The notes: generated from the letters alone by a model not told the origin. A DNA stretch of 64,000 nucleotides from Mumia xiangluensis (GCF_010994095.1 NZ_WJYO01000001.1:682001-746000); one strand, 5' to 3'; positions 1 through 8,298 are shown, counted from the first letter of the stretch. Numbers and translations are program-made.

Positions 1-318
1 CTCTACAACACCCAGGCGTGGACGCCGACCGGCAACAAGGCCGACGTCGTCTCGACCTACCCGGAGTCGGACGTCCTCGCCAGCGGCTACCTCAAGGGTG
101 AGGACCACATCAAGGGCAAGGCGAACGTCGTGTCGTTCGACATCGGCAAGGGCAAGGTCGTCACGTACGGGTCGGAGATCACGTTCCGTACGCTGCCGCG
201 CTCCTCGTTCAACCTGCTCTACAACGCGGTGTACGGCGGACCTGCGGCGGAGGTGAACAAGACGCAGCTGCGGAACCTGAAGCCGGCCTTCGCGGCCAAC
301 GGCACGCTCCTCCAGTAG
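1..318 (+). CDS. C-terminal end of a secreted peptidase-like protein (probably M14 carboxypeptidase), partial
   Basis: The window opens inside this gene; the frame is open from base 1 to the TAG at 316-318, giving the last 105 residues. The visible part contains ESDVLASGYLKGEDHIKGKA, a GKGKVVTYGSEITFRT stretch and an LLYNAVYGGPAA segment. This looks like the beta-rich, glutamine-amidotransferase-like tail found after the catalytic domain in actinobacterial M14 zinc carboxypeptidases. No catalytic residue lies in the visible part, so the family call rests on recognition of the tail only. The gene ends directly before a repeat array. Confidence 0.5.
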   Translation, partial: LYNTQAWTPTGNKADVVSTYPESDVLASGYLKGEDHIKGKANVVSFDIGKGKVVTYGSEITFRTLPRSSFNLLYNAVYGGPAAEVNKTQLRNLKPAFAANGTLLQ

Positions 319-328
319 CGGCACACCT

Positions 329-595
329 CGCTGGTTGAGCGAGCACTCTCCGCTGGTTGAGCGAGCACCCTCCGCTGGTTGAGCGAGCACTCTCCGCTGG
401 TTGAGCGAGCACCCTCCGCTGGTTGAGCGAGCACCCTCCGCTGGTTGAGCGAGCACCCTCCGCTGGTTGAGCGAGCGAAGCGAGTCGAAACCACACAGCC
501 GCCGCGGTTTCGACTCGCAAGCTCGCTCAACCAGCGGCTGGGGGCTCACTCGGCGTCGCGGAGCAGCTTGCCCGGCAAGCTCGCTCAACCAGCGG
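329..595. repeat. Array of seven 22-bp palindrome half-units plus two inverted copies
   Basis: Seven head-to-tail 22-bp units begin at 329, 351, 373, 395, 417, 439 and 461, each starting CGCTGGTTGAGCGAGC. The last runs on as GAAGCGAGTCGAAACC and is followed by inverted copies (CTCGCTCAACCAGCGG) at about 520-536 and 580-595, so the region can fold into large hairpins. It lies between two gene ends facing each other. The same core occurs at 5.3, 6.5, 8.3, 25.5, 40.0 and 50.3 kb. Confidence 0.9.
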
Positions 596-603
596 CTGGG
601 GGC

Positions 604-1128
604 TCACTCGGCGTCGCGGTGCAGCTCGGTGAGTGCGAGGTAGTTGCGTGCGTTCACCGTGAGTCGCTCGCGTTCCTCGTCGGTGAGGGCGCGGCGCACC
701 TTGCCCGGCACCCCCGCGACGAGCGAGCCCGGCGGGATGTCGGCGTTCTCGAGGACGACGGTGCCCGCGGCGACCATCGAGCCGGCGCCGATCTTCGCGC
801 CGTTGAGCACGACCGCGCCCATGCCGATCAGCGAGTCGTCCTCGACGGTGCATCCGTGCAGCACGGCGCGGTGTCCGACCGAGACTCCGCTGCCGAGCGT
901 GACCGGCTTGTCGGTGTCGACGTGGAACACGCAGCCGTCCTGGACGTTGCTGCGCTCGCCGATCGTGATCGGTGCGTTGTCGGCGCGGAGGACGGCGCCG
1001 TACCAGACGCTCGCCTGCGGCCCGAGGGTCACGGCGCCGGTGAGGACGGCCGTCGGAGCGACGTACGAGGTGGGATCGAGATCGGGGCTGGTCCCGGCGA
1101 TGGTCCGGAGCAGAGGTGCGTCGGTCAT
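604..1128 (-). CDS. Gamma-carbonic-anhydrase family protein (hexapeptide-repeat)
   Basis: A 174-residue protein made almost wholly of hexapeptide repeats (left-handed beta-helix), the fold of gamma-class carbonic anhydrases. It has the expected VWYGAVLRAD and ERSNVQDGCVFH segments, and the histidines of FHVD and VGHRAVLHGC are the candidate zinc ligands. Family members hydrate CO2 or act as related metal-dependent proteins; activity varies and cannot be read from sequence. The ATG at 1128 was chosen because it directly precedes conserved sequence; a longer frame upstream overlaps the TetR gene. It is 31 nt downstream of that gene on the same strand and probably co-transcribed. Confidence 0.88.
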   Translation of the reverse strand: MTDAPLLRTIAGTSPDLDPTSYVAPTAVLTGAVTLGPQASVWYGAVLRADNAPITIGERSNVQDGCVFHVDTDKPVTLGSGVSVGHRAVLHGCTVEDDSLIGMGAVVLNGAKIGAGSMVAAGTVVLENADIPPGSLVAGVPGKVRRALTDEERERLTVNARNYLALTELHRDAE

Positions 1129-1159
1129 GGCCCCGATCGTGCCACGACCAGCAGCGCCT

Positions 1160-1711
1160 TCAGCCGAGGAGGGCTCTCCGCGCCATCTGGGTGAGCAGCT
1201 CCGCCATCGCGTCCTCGGAGATCCGGGCGCTGTGCGGGGTGGAGTTGAGGAGCCCGAACGTCGCCTGTACGGCGGCGCGTGCGGTCCGCTGGTCGAGGTC
1301 GGGCCGCAGGCTGCGCAGGGCCCCGACCCACGTGTCGACGTAGCCGAGCTGGAGCTCACGGACCTGTTCGCGGCTCGACTCGTCGAGGTTCGTCCACTCG
1401 CGCTCCTGCACGACGATCAGCGCAGGGTTCGTGAGCGCGAAGTCGATGTGGAACGCGACCAGCGCGTCGAGCGCCTCCTTGGCGTCGGTGGCCTGGTCGA
1501 CACGCGTGCGGCCGCCGGTGCGCAGGGTGTGGCTGATCCCGACCAGCATCTCGGACAGGATCGCATCCTTGCCGGGGAAGTGGCGGTAGAGCGCAGGACC
1601 CGACACCCCGCACGCGGCGCCGATGTCGTGGACTGAGACACCGTGGAACCCCCGCTCGGCGAAGAGCGCTGCAGCGGTGGAGAGGATCTGCTCCTGACGG
1701 ATGGTGGCCAC
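1160..1711 (-). CDS. TetR/AcrR family transcriptional regulator
   Basis: 183 residues. The N-terminal 50 residues are a typical TetR helix-turn-helix (ILSTAAALFAERGFHGVSVH, then IGAACGVSGPALYRHFPGKD), followed by an alpha-helical ligand-binding domain of the type seen in regulators of acyl-CoA metabolism. The GTG at 1711 has a TAGCAT hexamer (1723-1718 on this strand) six bases upstream, so the mRNA may be leaderless. The effector is unknown. A palindrome, TRAGCGNNCGCTTA, found before the esterase gene (3.9 kb) and the acyl-CoA dehydrogenases (29.4 kb), is of the kind TetR proteins bind, but no direct link can be made. Confidence 0.9.
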   Translation of the reverse strand: MATIRQEQILSTAAALFAERGFHGVSVHDIGAACGVSGPALYRHFPGKDAILSEMLVGISHTLRTGGRTRVDQATDAKEALDALVAFHIDFALTNPALIVVQEREWTNLDESSREQVRELQLGYVDTWVGALRSLRPDLDQRTARAAVQATFGLLNSTPHSARISEDAMAELLTQMARRALLG

Positions 1712-2053
1712 GCGGCAATGCTAGGTCGCCGCCGACGGTGAGGGTCGGCGGCGCTCTCGATACACAGAAAAAGAGCGGCCGGCGGAGAACCGCCGGCCGC
1801 TGGGTCCGTGAGCGGTCTCGGGTCCGCTCACGAACGCTTCTCCTCCGCGTCACGGGGGCCGCGCGGAGGAGGTTCGGGGTGTTACAGAGAGAAATCTGCC
1901 ATGAATTCACCCCTGTGGGAATGGCAGAATGCAGCCATGTCACTAATACGCCATGCATGCGCCGTTTGGCTCGCGATTCCAGCAATTCCAGGACAGGGGC
2001 GGTGGTGCGCGTGGGACGATCCGCATCGAGACAGAGGGCGAGGAAGGTGAGAC
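1712..2053. other. 341-bp intergenic region with three successive hairpins
   Basis: No convincing ORF. Three inverted repeats follow each other: 1775-1784/1791-1800 (10-bp stem GCGGCCGGCG), 1808-1815/1824-1831 (GTGAGCGG) and 1841-1849/1862-1870 (TCCTCCGCG). Read on the minus strand the first stem is followed by TCTTTTTC, so it could be a terminator shielding the TetR gene from antisense reading. The right part (1880-2040) is relatively AT-rich and probably holds the promoter of the LuxR-type gene; an AGGAAGG ribosome site lies at 2041-2047. Confidence 0.6.
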
Positions 2054-3022
2054 GTGCTCGAGGTGCTGGGCTTCTCCCGCGATGAGTTCGATCTGTATCG
2101 CGCGCTCGTCGAGGTCGCGAGCGCCACGGCAGAGCAGCTGGCCGTCACGGTGGGCATGGATGCGGAAGAGGTCGCTGCGTTCCTGGTGTCGCTCGAGAAG
2201 CGTGGTCTCGTCAGCCGCCACGAGAACGAGAACCCCACCCACTTCACCGCGTCCCCGCCGACGGTCGCGATCGGCTCCCTCATCGTCGAGCGGCAGCGCT
2301 GGCTCCGGCGGGCCGAGATCGAGCTGGAGCGGCTCAACGACCTCTACCGCAAGGCGGCCGACGACCGTACGGCCTCCGACCTCGTCGACCTGGTGCCCGG
2401 ACGAGCGGCGGGGATGCAGCGGATCAACCAGCTCCTCCGCGGCGCCCGACGCGAGGCCCGCCTCACGATCCGTACGACCAAGCTGACGTCGGAGGGCTAC
2501 GACTTCGTGGAGGAGCGCCGAGCGCTGGACCGCGGCGTCACGTTCCGCCTCCTCTCCGAGCGCGGCGTGCTCGACCGCCCGAACTCCTTCGGCGAGTTCC
2601 GCGACGGGCAGGGTCTGGAGGTCCGCCTCGCCGCGTCGCTCCCGTCGCGCCTGCTCGTCGTCGACTCGGAGATCGCGATGGTGCCGGTGATGGCGGCGCC
2701 GGACGACCTCAGCGGGGGTGCGCTGATCGTGCACCGCAGCGGGCTCCTCGACAGCCTCATCGCGCTGTTCGAGGGACTCTGGGCCGCGGGTGCCCCGCTG
2801 CTCGAGAGTGCAGCGCCCGCGGGTGGCACGAGCGAGCTCGACGAGACGGACGCGCGCATCCTCCGCCTGCTCAACGCCGGCCTGACCGACCACAAGGTCG
2901 CCAACCAGCTCGGCCTGTCGGCGCGCACGGTGCAGCGCCGGATGAGCAACCTGATGGAGAAGGCCGAGGTCGAGACCCGGCTCCAGCTGGGCGTCGCCGC
3001 CAAGCGTCGAGGCTGGCTCTAG
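2054..3022 (+). CDS. LuxR-type regulator with TrmB-like N-terminal winged helix
   Basis: 322 residues starting at GTG 2054 after an AGGAAGG ribosome site. The N-terminal 70 residues resemble a winged helix (FSRDEFDLYRALVEVASATA, EEVAAFLVSLEKRGLVSR). A coiled stretch and a phospholipase-D-like or TrmB-like sensor region follow. The last 60 residues are a LuxR-type helix-turn-helix (DARILRLLNAGLTDHKVANQ, then LGLSARTVQRRMSNLMEKA). This layout is common in actinobacteria, often as solitary regulators of unknown effector. The gene stands alone; its 3' end nearly meets the end of the opposing SDR gene. Confidence 0.85.
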   Translation: MLEVLGFSRDEFDLYRALVEVASATAEQLAVTVGMDAEEVAAFLVSLEKRGLVSRHENENPTHFTASPPTVAIGSLIVERQRWLRRAEIELERLNDLYRKAADDRTASDLVDLVPGRAAGMQRINQLLRGARREARLTIRTTKLTSEGYDFVEERRALDRGVTFRLLSERGVLDRPNSFGEFRDGQGLEVRLAASLPSRLLVVDSEIAMVPVMAAPDDLSGGALIVHRSGLLDSLIALFEGLWAAGAPLLESAAPAGGTSELDETDARILRLLNAGLTDHKVANQLGLSARTVQRRMSNLMEKAEVETRLQLGVAAKRRGWL

Positions 3023-3047
3023 GCGACGGGTCTCGACACCCGCCGGC

Positions 3048-3788
3048 TCACAGCCCGCCGGCGATCCGCAGCGTCGACCCCGTGACGTACGACGCCTCGT
3101 CCGACAGCATCCACGCGACCGCGGGCGCGATGTCGTCCGGGAGCCCGGCACGCCCCATCGGGATGCGCTCCGCCACCCGTGCTGCGCGCGCGGGATCGCC
3201 GGCGTCGGCGTGGATGCGGGTCTCGATCGTCCCTGGCGCGATGCCGACGACCCGGATCCCTCGTCCGGCAACCTCCTTCGCGAGCCCGAGGGTGAGCGCG
3301 TCGACGCCTGCCTTCGCCGCGGCGTAGTGGACGTAGTCGCCCGGTGACCCGGTCGTCGCCGCACCCGACGAGATGTTGACGACCGTGCCTGCGACGCCCG
3401 CCTGATCGAAGGCGATCACCGCACGCCGGGCGCACAGCAGCGCGGCCGTCAGGTTGAGGTCGACGACACGGCGGATCGTCTCGGTCGGCGTCGACGCGAG
3501 CGGACCGAGGTGGAGCGTGGCGCCGGCGTTGTTGACCAGGCCGGTCAGGGTGCCCAGCTCTGCGGCCGCGGCGAACAACGCCTCGACGCCGTCGTCGGTG
3601 GTCACGTCGGAACGCACGACCGTGACGTCGGTCGTGGACGTGAGCTCGTCGCGCAGCGCGTACGCCGCGTCGTCGTCGCGGGCGTACCCGAGGACGAGGG
3701 TGTGGCCCGCCTGTGCGAGCCGGCGGGCGATCGCGGCGCCGATCCCCCGGGTGCCGCCGGTGACGACGGTCAGGTGCGAGCTGCTCAC
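3048..3788 (-). CDS. SDR family oxidoreductase
   Basis: A classical short-chain dehydrogenase/reductase of 246 residues. TGGTRGIGAAIARRLA is the Rossmann nucleotide-binding motif near the N-terminus, NNAGA follows in strand beta4, and the catalytic Ser-Tyr-Lys triad is seen as SSGAATTG and YVHYAAAKAG. The C-terminal MGRAGLPDDIAPAVAWMLSD is typical of the FabG-like group; NADP preference is suggested but not proved. The GTG at 3788 was preferred over an upstream TTG (3806) because SDRs rarely have more than ten residues before the glycine motif. It is divergent from the esterase-like gene. Substrate unknown. Confidence 0.9.
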   Translation of the reverse strand: MSSSHLTVVTGGTRGIGAAIARRLAQAGHTLVLGYARDDDAAYALRDELTSTTDVTVVRSDVTTDDGVEALFAAAAELGTLTGLVNNAGATLHLGPLASTPTETIRRVVDLNLTAALLCARRAVIAFDQAGVAGTVVNISSGAATTGSPGDYVHYAAAKAGVDALTLGLAKEVAGRGIRVVGIAPGTIETRIHADAGDPARAARVAERIPMGRAGLPDDIAPAVAWMLSDEASYVTGSTLRIAGGL

Positions 3789-3845
3789 GGGTCGGACTCT
3801 AGCCAACGTGCACGATCACGGATCGACCCCGAAAGGCGGTGACAC

Positions 3846-3901
3846 GTGAGACGCGGTCTCACGCCCGGTCCGTTGACCGCGCCTGAGCGGGCGCTTAGTG
3901 T
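3846..3901 (+). promoter_or_regulatory. Promoter with two palindromes before the secreted hydrolase
   Basis: TTGACC (3873-3878) and TAGTGT (3896-3901) are spaced by 17 bp. A perfect palindrome GTGAGAC-GCG-GTCTCAC (3846-3862) lies upstream of the -35, and TGAGCGGGCGCTTA (3884-3897) overlaps the spacer and -10. The second has nearly the same half-sites as the palindrome before the acyl-CoA dehydrogenase pair at 29.4 kb. Confidence 0.55.
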
Positions 3902-3933
3902 CGTGGATCACATTCCGGCCTCAGGGAGAACCC

Positions 3934-5256
3934 GTGAAGCGTGCGCTCGGTTCGATCGTCGTCCTCCTGCTCCTCCTCGCCGCCCTCGCACCACCGGCAT
4001 CGGCCGGATTCGGGGGTGGGTCCCGCGGCCACGACCGTGACGTCCGCCCCATCGTGTTCGTGCACGGGTCCGCCGGGTCGGCCAGCCAGTTCCAGACGCC
4101 GGCGCTGCGTTTCGCAAGCAACGGGTACGCGGTCGAGGACATCGAGGCGGTCGAGTACGACACCCAGTTCCAGACCAACACGCTCGCCCAGGTCCACGAG
4201 CGGATCGACGCCGCTGTCGCGGCGCTGCTGCGCCGTACGGGTTCGGACCGGGTCGACCTCGTGGGCCACTCGCTCGGCACCTACGTCTCGCAGCAGTACC
4301 TCAACAGCTCGCCCCAGCGGGCTGCTCGCGTCGCGCACTACGTGAACATCGACGGCGTGACGGCAGCGGCACCGCCCGGCGGCGTCGACACGTTGGCGCT
4401 CTGGGCCGAGCCGTGGCGATACCCCGGTGTGACCCGGGAGATCTCCGGCGCCACGAACGTCGACCTCGGCGAGCAGGGGCACACCGAGGCGGTCACCTCG
4501 GAGAAGAGCTTCCGCGAGATGTTCCGGTTCTTCACCGGCCGCGCCCCGGCGACCACCGACGTCCGTCCCGAGCGCGGTCGCCGGCTCGTCTCCGGGCGCG
4601 TCCACTTCTTCGTCAGCAACCTGCCCGTGGTCGACGGGACGTTGAAGGTCTATCGCGTCAACCGGCTGAACGGCGCACGCGTCGGCCGGCCCGTGGCGAC
4701 GTTCGCGGTGACGGACGGCGCGTTCGGACCGTTCCGAGCAGCGCCGTACGCCCGGTACGAGCTCGAGCTCACCCGCGGCGAGATCACCCACCACTTCTAC
4801 ACGGAACCGTTCACGCGCTCCGACCGGTTCGTGCGGCTCCTCACGGATCAGCCGGGCGGCATCGTCCGCAGCAACATGACGGCGTCGCCGCGGCACACCA
4901 ACCTGACGATCAGCCGCAACAAGGAGTGGTGGAGCGATCAGGGTGACCGCAGCGACACCCTCAGCGTCGACGGCGACGAGATCCTCACCGGGATCGCACC
5001 CCGGACCAAGCGAGCGATCGGCATCGCGGTCGGCGACCAGCTCGCGGACGGGCGCAGCCTCCTCGGCCAGCCCATCGCCGCGTTCGCGTCGGTCCCGTTC
5101 ATCACGGGGGTCGACCAGTACCTGCCGGCGCCGCGCCGGCTCAGCGGCATCCGGCTGCGGTCGGTGCCGCGCGACTCGACGCGCGCCCACACGCTCGTGG
5201 TGCCGGCGTGGCCGTCGTCGGACCACTGGGTCTCCGTGCAGTTCGACGCGCACTGA
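3934..5256 (+). CDS. Secreted alpha/beta-hydrolase (lipase/esterase-like)
   Basis: 440 residues. The GTG at 3934 follows an AGGGAGAA ribosome site and opens a clear Sec signal peptide (MKRALGSIVVLLLLLAALAP, then PASAG). The alpha/beta-hydrolase core has the oxyanion region IVFVHGSAGSASQF and the nucleophile elbow VGHSLGTYVSQQY, so Ser in GHSLG is the likely nucleophile. About 230 further residues look like added beta domains. Similar two-part secreted proteins are annotated as class 2 lipases or esterases in Nocardioidaceae. Substrate is not known. It stands alone, behind the two-palindrome promoter. Confidence 0.8.
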   Translation: MKRALGSIVVLLLLLAALAPPASAGFGGGSRGHDRDVRPIVFVHGSAGSASQFQTPALRFASNGYAVEDIEAVEYDTQFQTNTLAQVHERIDAAVAALLRRTGSDRVDLVGHSLGTYVSQQYLNSSPQRAARVAHYVNIDGVTAAAPPGGVDTLALWAEPWRYPGVTREISGATNVDLGEQGHTEAVTSEKSFREMFRFFTGRAPATTDVRPERGRRLVSGRVHFFVSNLPVVDGTLKVYRVNRLNGARVGRPVATFAVTDGAFGPFRAAPYARYELELTRGEITHHFYTEPFTRSDRFVRLLTDQPGGIVRSNMTASPRHTNLTISRNKEWWSDQGDRSDTLSVDGDEILTGIAPRTKRAIGIAVGDQLADGRSLLGQPIAAFASVPFITGVDQYLPAPRRLSGIRLRSVPRDSTRAHTLVVPAWPSSDHWVSVQFDAH

Positions 5257-5264
5257 GAAGGGGT

Positions 5265-5295
5265 TTGACTTCAAGTCGACTTGAGCATCGACACT
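5265..5295 (+). promoter_or_regulatory. SoxR-box promoter of the quinone oxidoreductase gene
   Basis: TTGACT (5265-5270) and GACACT (5290-5295) are 19 bp apart, the long spacer of MerR-family targets. The spacer carries the dyad CTTCAAGTCGACTTGAGC (5269-5286), 14 of 18 matches to the enterobacterial SoxR box (CCTCAAGTTAACTTGAGG). A soxR gene is at 40.5 kb. Confidence 0.7.
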
Positions 5296-5305
5296 GGGTT
5301 CACGC

Positions 5306-5416
5306 TGGTCGAGGCGCGAAGCCTGGCCTCCGCTGGTCGAGGCGCGATGCCCCGGCCTCCGCTGGTCGAGGCGCGATGCCCCGGCCTCCGCTGGTCGAGG
5401 CGCGAAGCGATCGAGA
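5306..5416. repeat. 29-bp tandem palindrome units in the leader of the oxidoreductase gene
   Basis: Four copies of CGCTGGTCGAGGCGCGA, about 29 bp apart in most of the array, the last running into AGCGATCGAGACC. They lie between the SoxR-box promoter and the start codon, so the predicted mRNA leader of about 140 nt would carry them. Confidence 0.85.
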
Positions 5417-5442
5417 CCACGACCCGACGAACCGAGGTAGCG

Positions 5443-6420
5443 ATGCGAGCAGTGCAGGTGCAGCAGTACGGGGCGCCCGACGTGATGGTGACCGTCGACC
5501 TTCCGGACCCGGTGCCCGATGTCGGCGAGCTCATCGTCGACGTCGCGGTCGCCGACGTCATCTTCCTGGACACGCTGCTGCGCGGAGGGGGCGGAGCGGA
5601 GTGGGGACTGGCGCTCCCGTACGTCGGTGGCGGCGCGGTCGCCGGCACGGTGAGCGCCGTCGGTGCTGGCGTCGACCCCTCGCGGATCGGCGCGCGGGTC
5701 GTGGGCCGCTCAGGGACCCAGGGGGCGTACGCCGAGCGTGTTGCGGTCAAGGACGAGCTGAGCGTCGACCTCCCGGACGACGTCGGTGTCGAGGACGCAG
5801 CGGCTCTGTCGCGAGACGGGGTGACGGCGCTGCGGCTGCTCGACGTGACGCGCGTCGGGGTGGGCGACCGCGTGCTCGTCAACGCGGCGACGGGTGGGTG
5901 CGGGGCGCTCGTGGTCCAGGCGGCGCTCGCTCGAGGAGCCGCCGTGGTCGGGGCCGCTCGGGGAGAGCGCAAGCTCGCGCTGGTCCGCGAGCTCGGCGCG
6001 GAGGCGGTCGACTACACGCTGCCTGGTTGGACGGAGAAGGTCGTCGCAGCCTTCGGTGACGAGCAGCCGACGGTGGTGCTCGACGGTGCCGGTGGGACGC
6101 CAGGACAGGAGGCGTTCACGGTGCTCGCCGACGGAGGGCGGCTGGTCGGTTACGGGGCGGCGGGCGGGTTCTGGGTGCCGGACCCGGACGACGTCCGTCG
6201 CCGACGCCTGCAGGTCGACGGGATCTCAGGTGTCCAGCTGTCGAACGGCGACATCCGAGCACTGACGGTTGCGGCCCTGGAGATGCTGCGCGCGGGGGCG
6301 TGGGCTCCGGTGATCCGGCAGCGCTACCCGCTCGAGGCGGCGGTGGACGCGCACCGCGGGCTCGAGGAGCGGACCGCGATCGGCAAGACGCTGCTGGTGG
6401 TGGACAGCGGCGTTCGCTAG
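5443..6420 (+). CDS. Zinc-independent quinone oxidoreductase / medium-chain dehydrogenase
   Basis: 325 residues of the MDR superfamily, quinone-oxidoreductase type. It begins [15 protein letters not shown], lacks the structural-zinc cysteine cluster, and has the NADPH-binding segment [20 protein letters not shown]. It probably reduces quinones or similar electrophiles with NADPH. ATG 5443 (GAGGT upstream) was chosen over the open frame back to 5281, which only translates repeat units. SoxR-box regulation fits: in Streptomyces coelicolor a quinone oxidoreductase/dehydrogenase of this kind (SCO4266) is a known SoxR target. Orthology to that gene is inference. Confidence 0.88.
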   Translation: MRAVQVQQYGAPDVMVTVDLPDPVPDVGELIVDVAVADVIFLDTLLRGGGGAEWGLALPYVGGGAVAGTVSAVGAGVDPSRIGARVVGRSGTQGAYAERVAVKDELSVDLPDDVGVEDAAALSRDGVTALRLLDVTRVGVGDRVLVNAATGGCGALVVQAALARGAAVVGAARGERKLALVRELGAEAVDYTLPGWTEKVVAAFGDEQPTVVLDGAGGTPGQEAFTVLADGGRLVGYGAAGGFWVPDPDDVRRRRLQVDGISGVQLSNGDIRALTVAALEMLRAGAWAPVIRQRYPLEAAVDAHRGLEERTAIGKTLLVVDSGVR

Positions 6421-6439
6421 CGGAGGATCGAGTCCCCGG

Positions 6440-6660
6440 CAGCCCGCTGGTCGAGGACGGAGCGCTAGCGGAGGATCGAGACCGGGTCTCGATCGCTTCG
6501 CGCCTCGACCAGCGGGGTGTGGGGATGCGGGTCTCGATCGCTTCGCGCCTCGACCAGCGGGGTGTGGGGATGCGGGTCTCGATCGCTTCGCGCCTCGACC
6601 AGCGGGGTGTGGGGATGCGGGTCTCGATCGCTTCGCGCCTCGACCGGGGTGCTCGACCAG
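6440..6660. repeat. 45-bp tandem repeat array with core CCTCGACCAGCGG
   Basis: Units start at 6483, 6528, 6573 and 6618 with an exact 45-bp period; the last is shortened. Each carries GGTCTCGATCGCTTCGC followed by CCTCGACCAGCGG and a GTGTGGGGATG spacer. Degenerate copies lie at 6440-6480. The array fills most of the gap between the oxidoreductase gene and the accD promoter. Confidence 0.9.
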
Positions 6661-6681
6661 CGGGGGGCGGGATCGGCGCGG

Positions 6682-6711
6682 TTGGTGCCGTTGGTTAACA
6701 ACCGTTAACAT
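6682..6711 (+). promoter_or_regulatory. Leaderless promoter and double GTTAAC operator of the accD operon
   Basis: TTGGTG (6682-6687) and TAACAT (6706-6711) are 18 bp apart, and the -10 ends seven bases before ATG 6719, so the mRNA should start at or next to the ATG. Two GTTAAC hexamers (6694-6699, 6704-6709) make a dyad over the -10, a likely repressor site. Confidence 0.6.
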
Positions 6712-6718
6712 CGACCCC

Positions 6719-8293
6719 ATGCACCCCACCGGCATGCGCGAGCTCGTCGCCGAGCTGCGCGAACGCCTCTCCGTCGTGCGCACCGGCGGCCCGGAGCGGG
6801 CACGCGCGAAGCACGAGAAGCGCGGCAAGCTCTTCGTCCGCGACCGCGTCGACCGTCTGCTCGATCCCGGCTCGCCGTTCCTCGAGATCGCGCCGCTGGC
6901 CGCGTACGGGATGTACGGCGCCGATGGTGACCCGTACGCCGTCCCGAGCGCCGGAGCGGTCGCCGGCATCGGCCGGGTGTCGGGGCGCGAGTGTGTGATC
7001 GTCGCGAACGACGCGACCGTGAAGGGCGGCACGTACTACCCCATCACCGTCAAGAAGCACCTCCGCGCGCAGACGATCGCGGCCGAGAACAACCTCCCGT
7101 GCCTCTACCTCGTCGACTCCGGCGGCGCGTTCCTCCCGATGCAGGACGACGTGTTCCCCGACCGCGAGCACTTCGGGCGCATCTTCTTCAACCAGGCGCA
7201 GATGTCGGCGCGAGGCATCCCGCAGATCGCCGCGGTGATGGGCTCCTGCACGGCCGGCGGCGCGTACGTCCCGGCGATGAGCGACGAGACCGTCATCGTG
7301 CGCGACCAGGGCACGATCTTCCTCGGCGGACCGCCGCTGGTGAAGGCCGCGACGGGTGAGGTCGTCACCGCCGAGGAGCTCGGTGGCGGCGAGGTGCATG
7401 CGCGGAGGTCCGGGGTCGTGGACCACCTCGCCGACGACGACGCGCACGCGCTCGCAATCCTGCGCAGCATCGTCGCGACCTTCGAGCGCAGGACGCCGTC
7501 GAGCCTCGAGCGCAGCGCCGTCGTCGAGCCCCTTGAGTCGCCGGACAGCCTGTACGACGTGGTCCCCGTCGACCCGCGCACCCCGTACGACGTGCGTGAC
7601 GTGATCCGGCGCGTGGTCGACGGCTCGACGTTCCACGAGTTCAAGCCGCTGTACGGCGAGACGCTGGTGTGCGCGTTCGCCCGCATCTGGGGATACCCGG
7701 TCGCGATCGTCGCCAACAACGGCATCCTGTTCTCGGAGTCGTCCCTCAAGGGCGCTCACTTCATCGAGCTCGCGAACCAGCGTGGGGTGCCGTTGGTGTT
7801 CCTCCAGAACATCTCCGGCTTCATGGTCGGCCGCGAGTACGAGAACGGCGGCATCGCGAAGGACGGCGCCAAGCTCGTCACCGCGGTCGCGTCGTCGGTC
7901 GTACCGCGGTTCACGGTCGTCATCGGCGGCTCGTACGGCGCCGGCAACTACGGCATGTCCGGCCGGGCGTACGACCCGCGGTTCCTGTGGATGTGGCCGA
8001 ACGCCAAGATCTCGGTGATGGGCGGCGAGCAGGCGGCGTCGGTGCTCGCGACGGTGCGCCGCGACGGCATCGAGGCGCGGGGCGAGGAGTGGAGTGCCGA
8101 CGACGAGGAGGCGTTCAAGGCGCCGATCCGGGCGCAGTACGAGGAGCAGGGCTCCGCCTACTACTCCACCGCGCGGCTGTGGGACGACGGCATCATCGAT
8201 CCTGCCGACACCCGGCGCGTGCTCGGCATGGCGCTGCAGGCGTCGTCGAACGCCGCCATCCCCGAACCCCACTACGGCGTCTTCCGGATGTGA
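6719..8293 (+). CDS. accD: Acyl-CoA carboxylase beta (carboxyltransferase) subunit, methylcrotonyl-CoA type
   Basis: 524 residues, standard length for the carboxyltransferase beta subunit. It shows the crotonase-like carboxyltransferase fold in two halves: [19 protein letters not shown] and [18 protein letters not shown] (acyl-CoA/oxyanion), then [20 protein letters not shown] and [20 protein letters not shown] (biotin side). The SGGAFLP...[13 protein letters not shown] pattern matches 3-methylcrotonyl-CoA carboxylase better than propionyl-CoA carboxylase. It carboxylates acyl-CoA using biotin loaded by the next gene's product. First gene of a leaderless operon with the biotin subunit and HMG-CoA lyase, which fits leucine catabolism. 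Confidence 0.92.
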   Translation: MHPTGMRELVAELRERLSVVRTGGPERARAKHEKRGKLFVRDRVDRLLDPGSPFLEIAPLAAYGMYGADGDPYAVPSAGAVAGIGRVSGRECVIVANDATVKGGTYYPITVKKHLRAQTIAAENNLPCLYLVDSGGAFLPMQDDVFPDREHFGRIFFNQAQMSARGIPQIAAVMGSCTAGGAYVPAMSDETVIVRDQGTIFLGGPPLVKAATGEVVTAEELGGGEVHARRSGVVDHLADDDAHALAILRSIVATFERRTPSSLERSAVVEPLESPDSLYDVVPVDPRTPYDVRDVIRRVVDGSTFHEFKPLYGETLVCAFARIWGYPVAIVANNGILFSESSLKGAHFIELANQRGVPLVFLQNISGFMVGREYENGGIAKDGAKLVTAVASSVVPRFTVVIGGSYGAGNYGMSGRAYDPRFLWMWPNAKISVMGGEQAASVLATVRRDGIEARGEEWSADDEEAFKAPIRAQYEEQGSAYYSTARLWDDGIIDPADTRRVLGMALQASSNAAIPEPHYGVFRM

Positions 8294-8298
8294 GTGCG

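Noticed and set aside
329-595. CRISPR array
   Set aside because: Units are contiguous 22-mers with only the same short spacer sequence between palindromes; no unique spacers and no cas genes.
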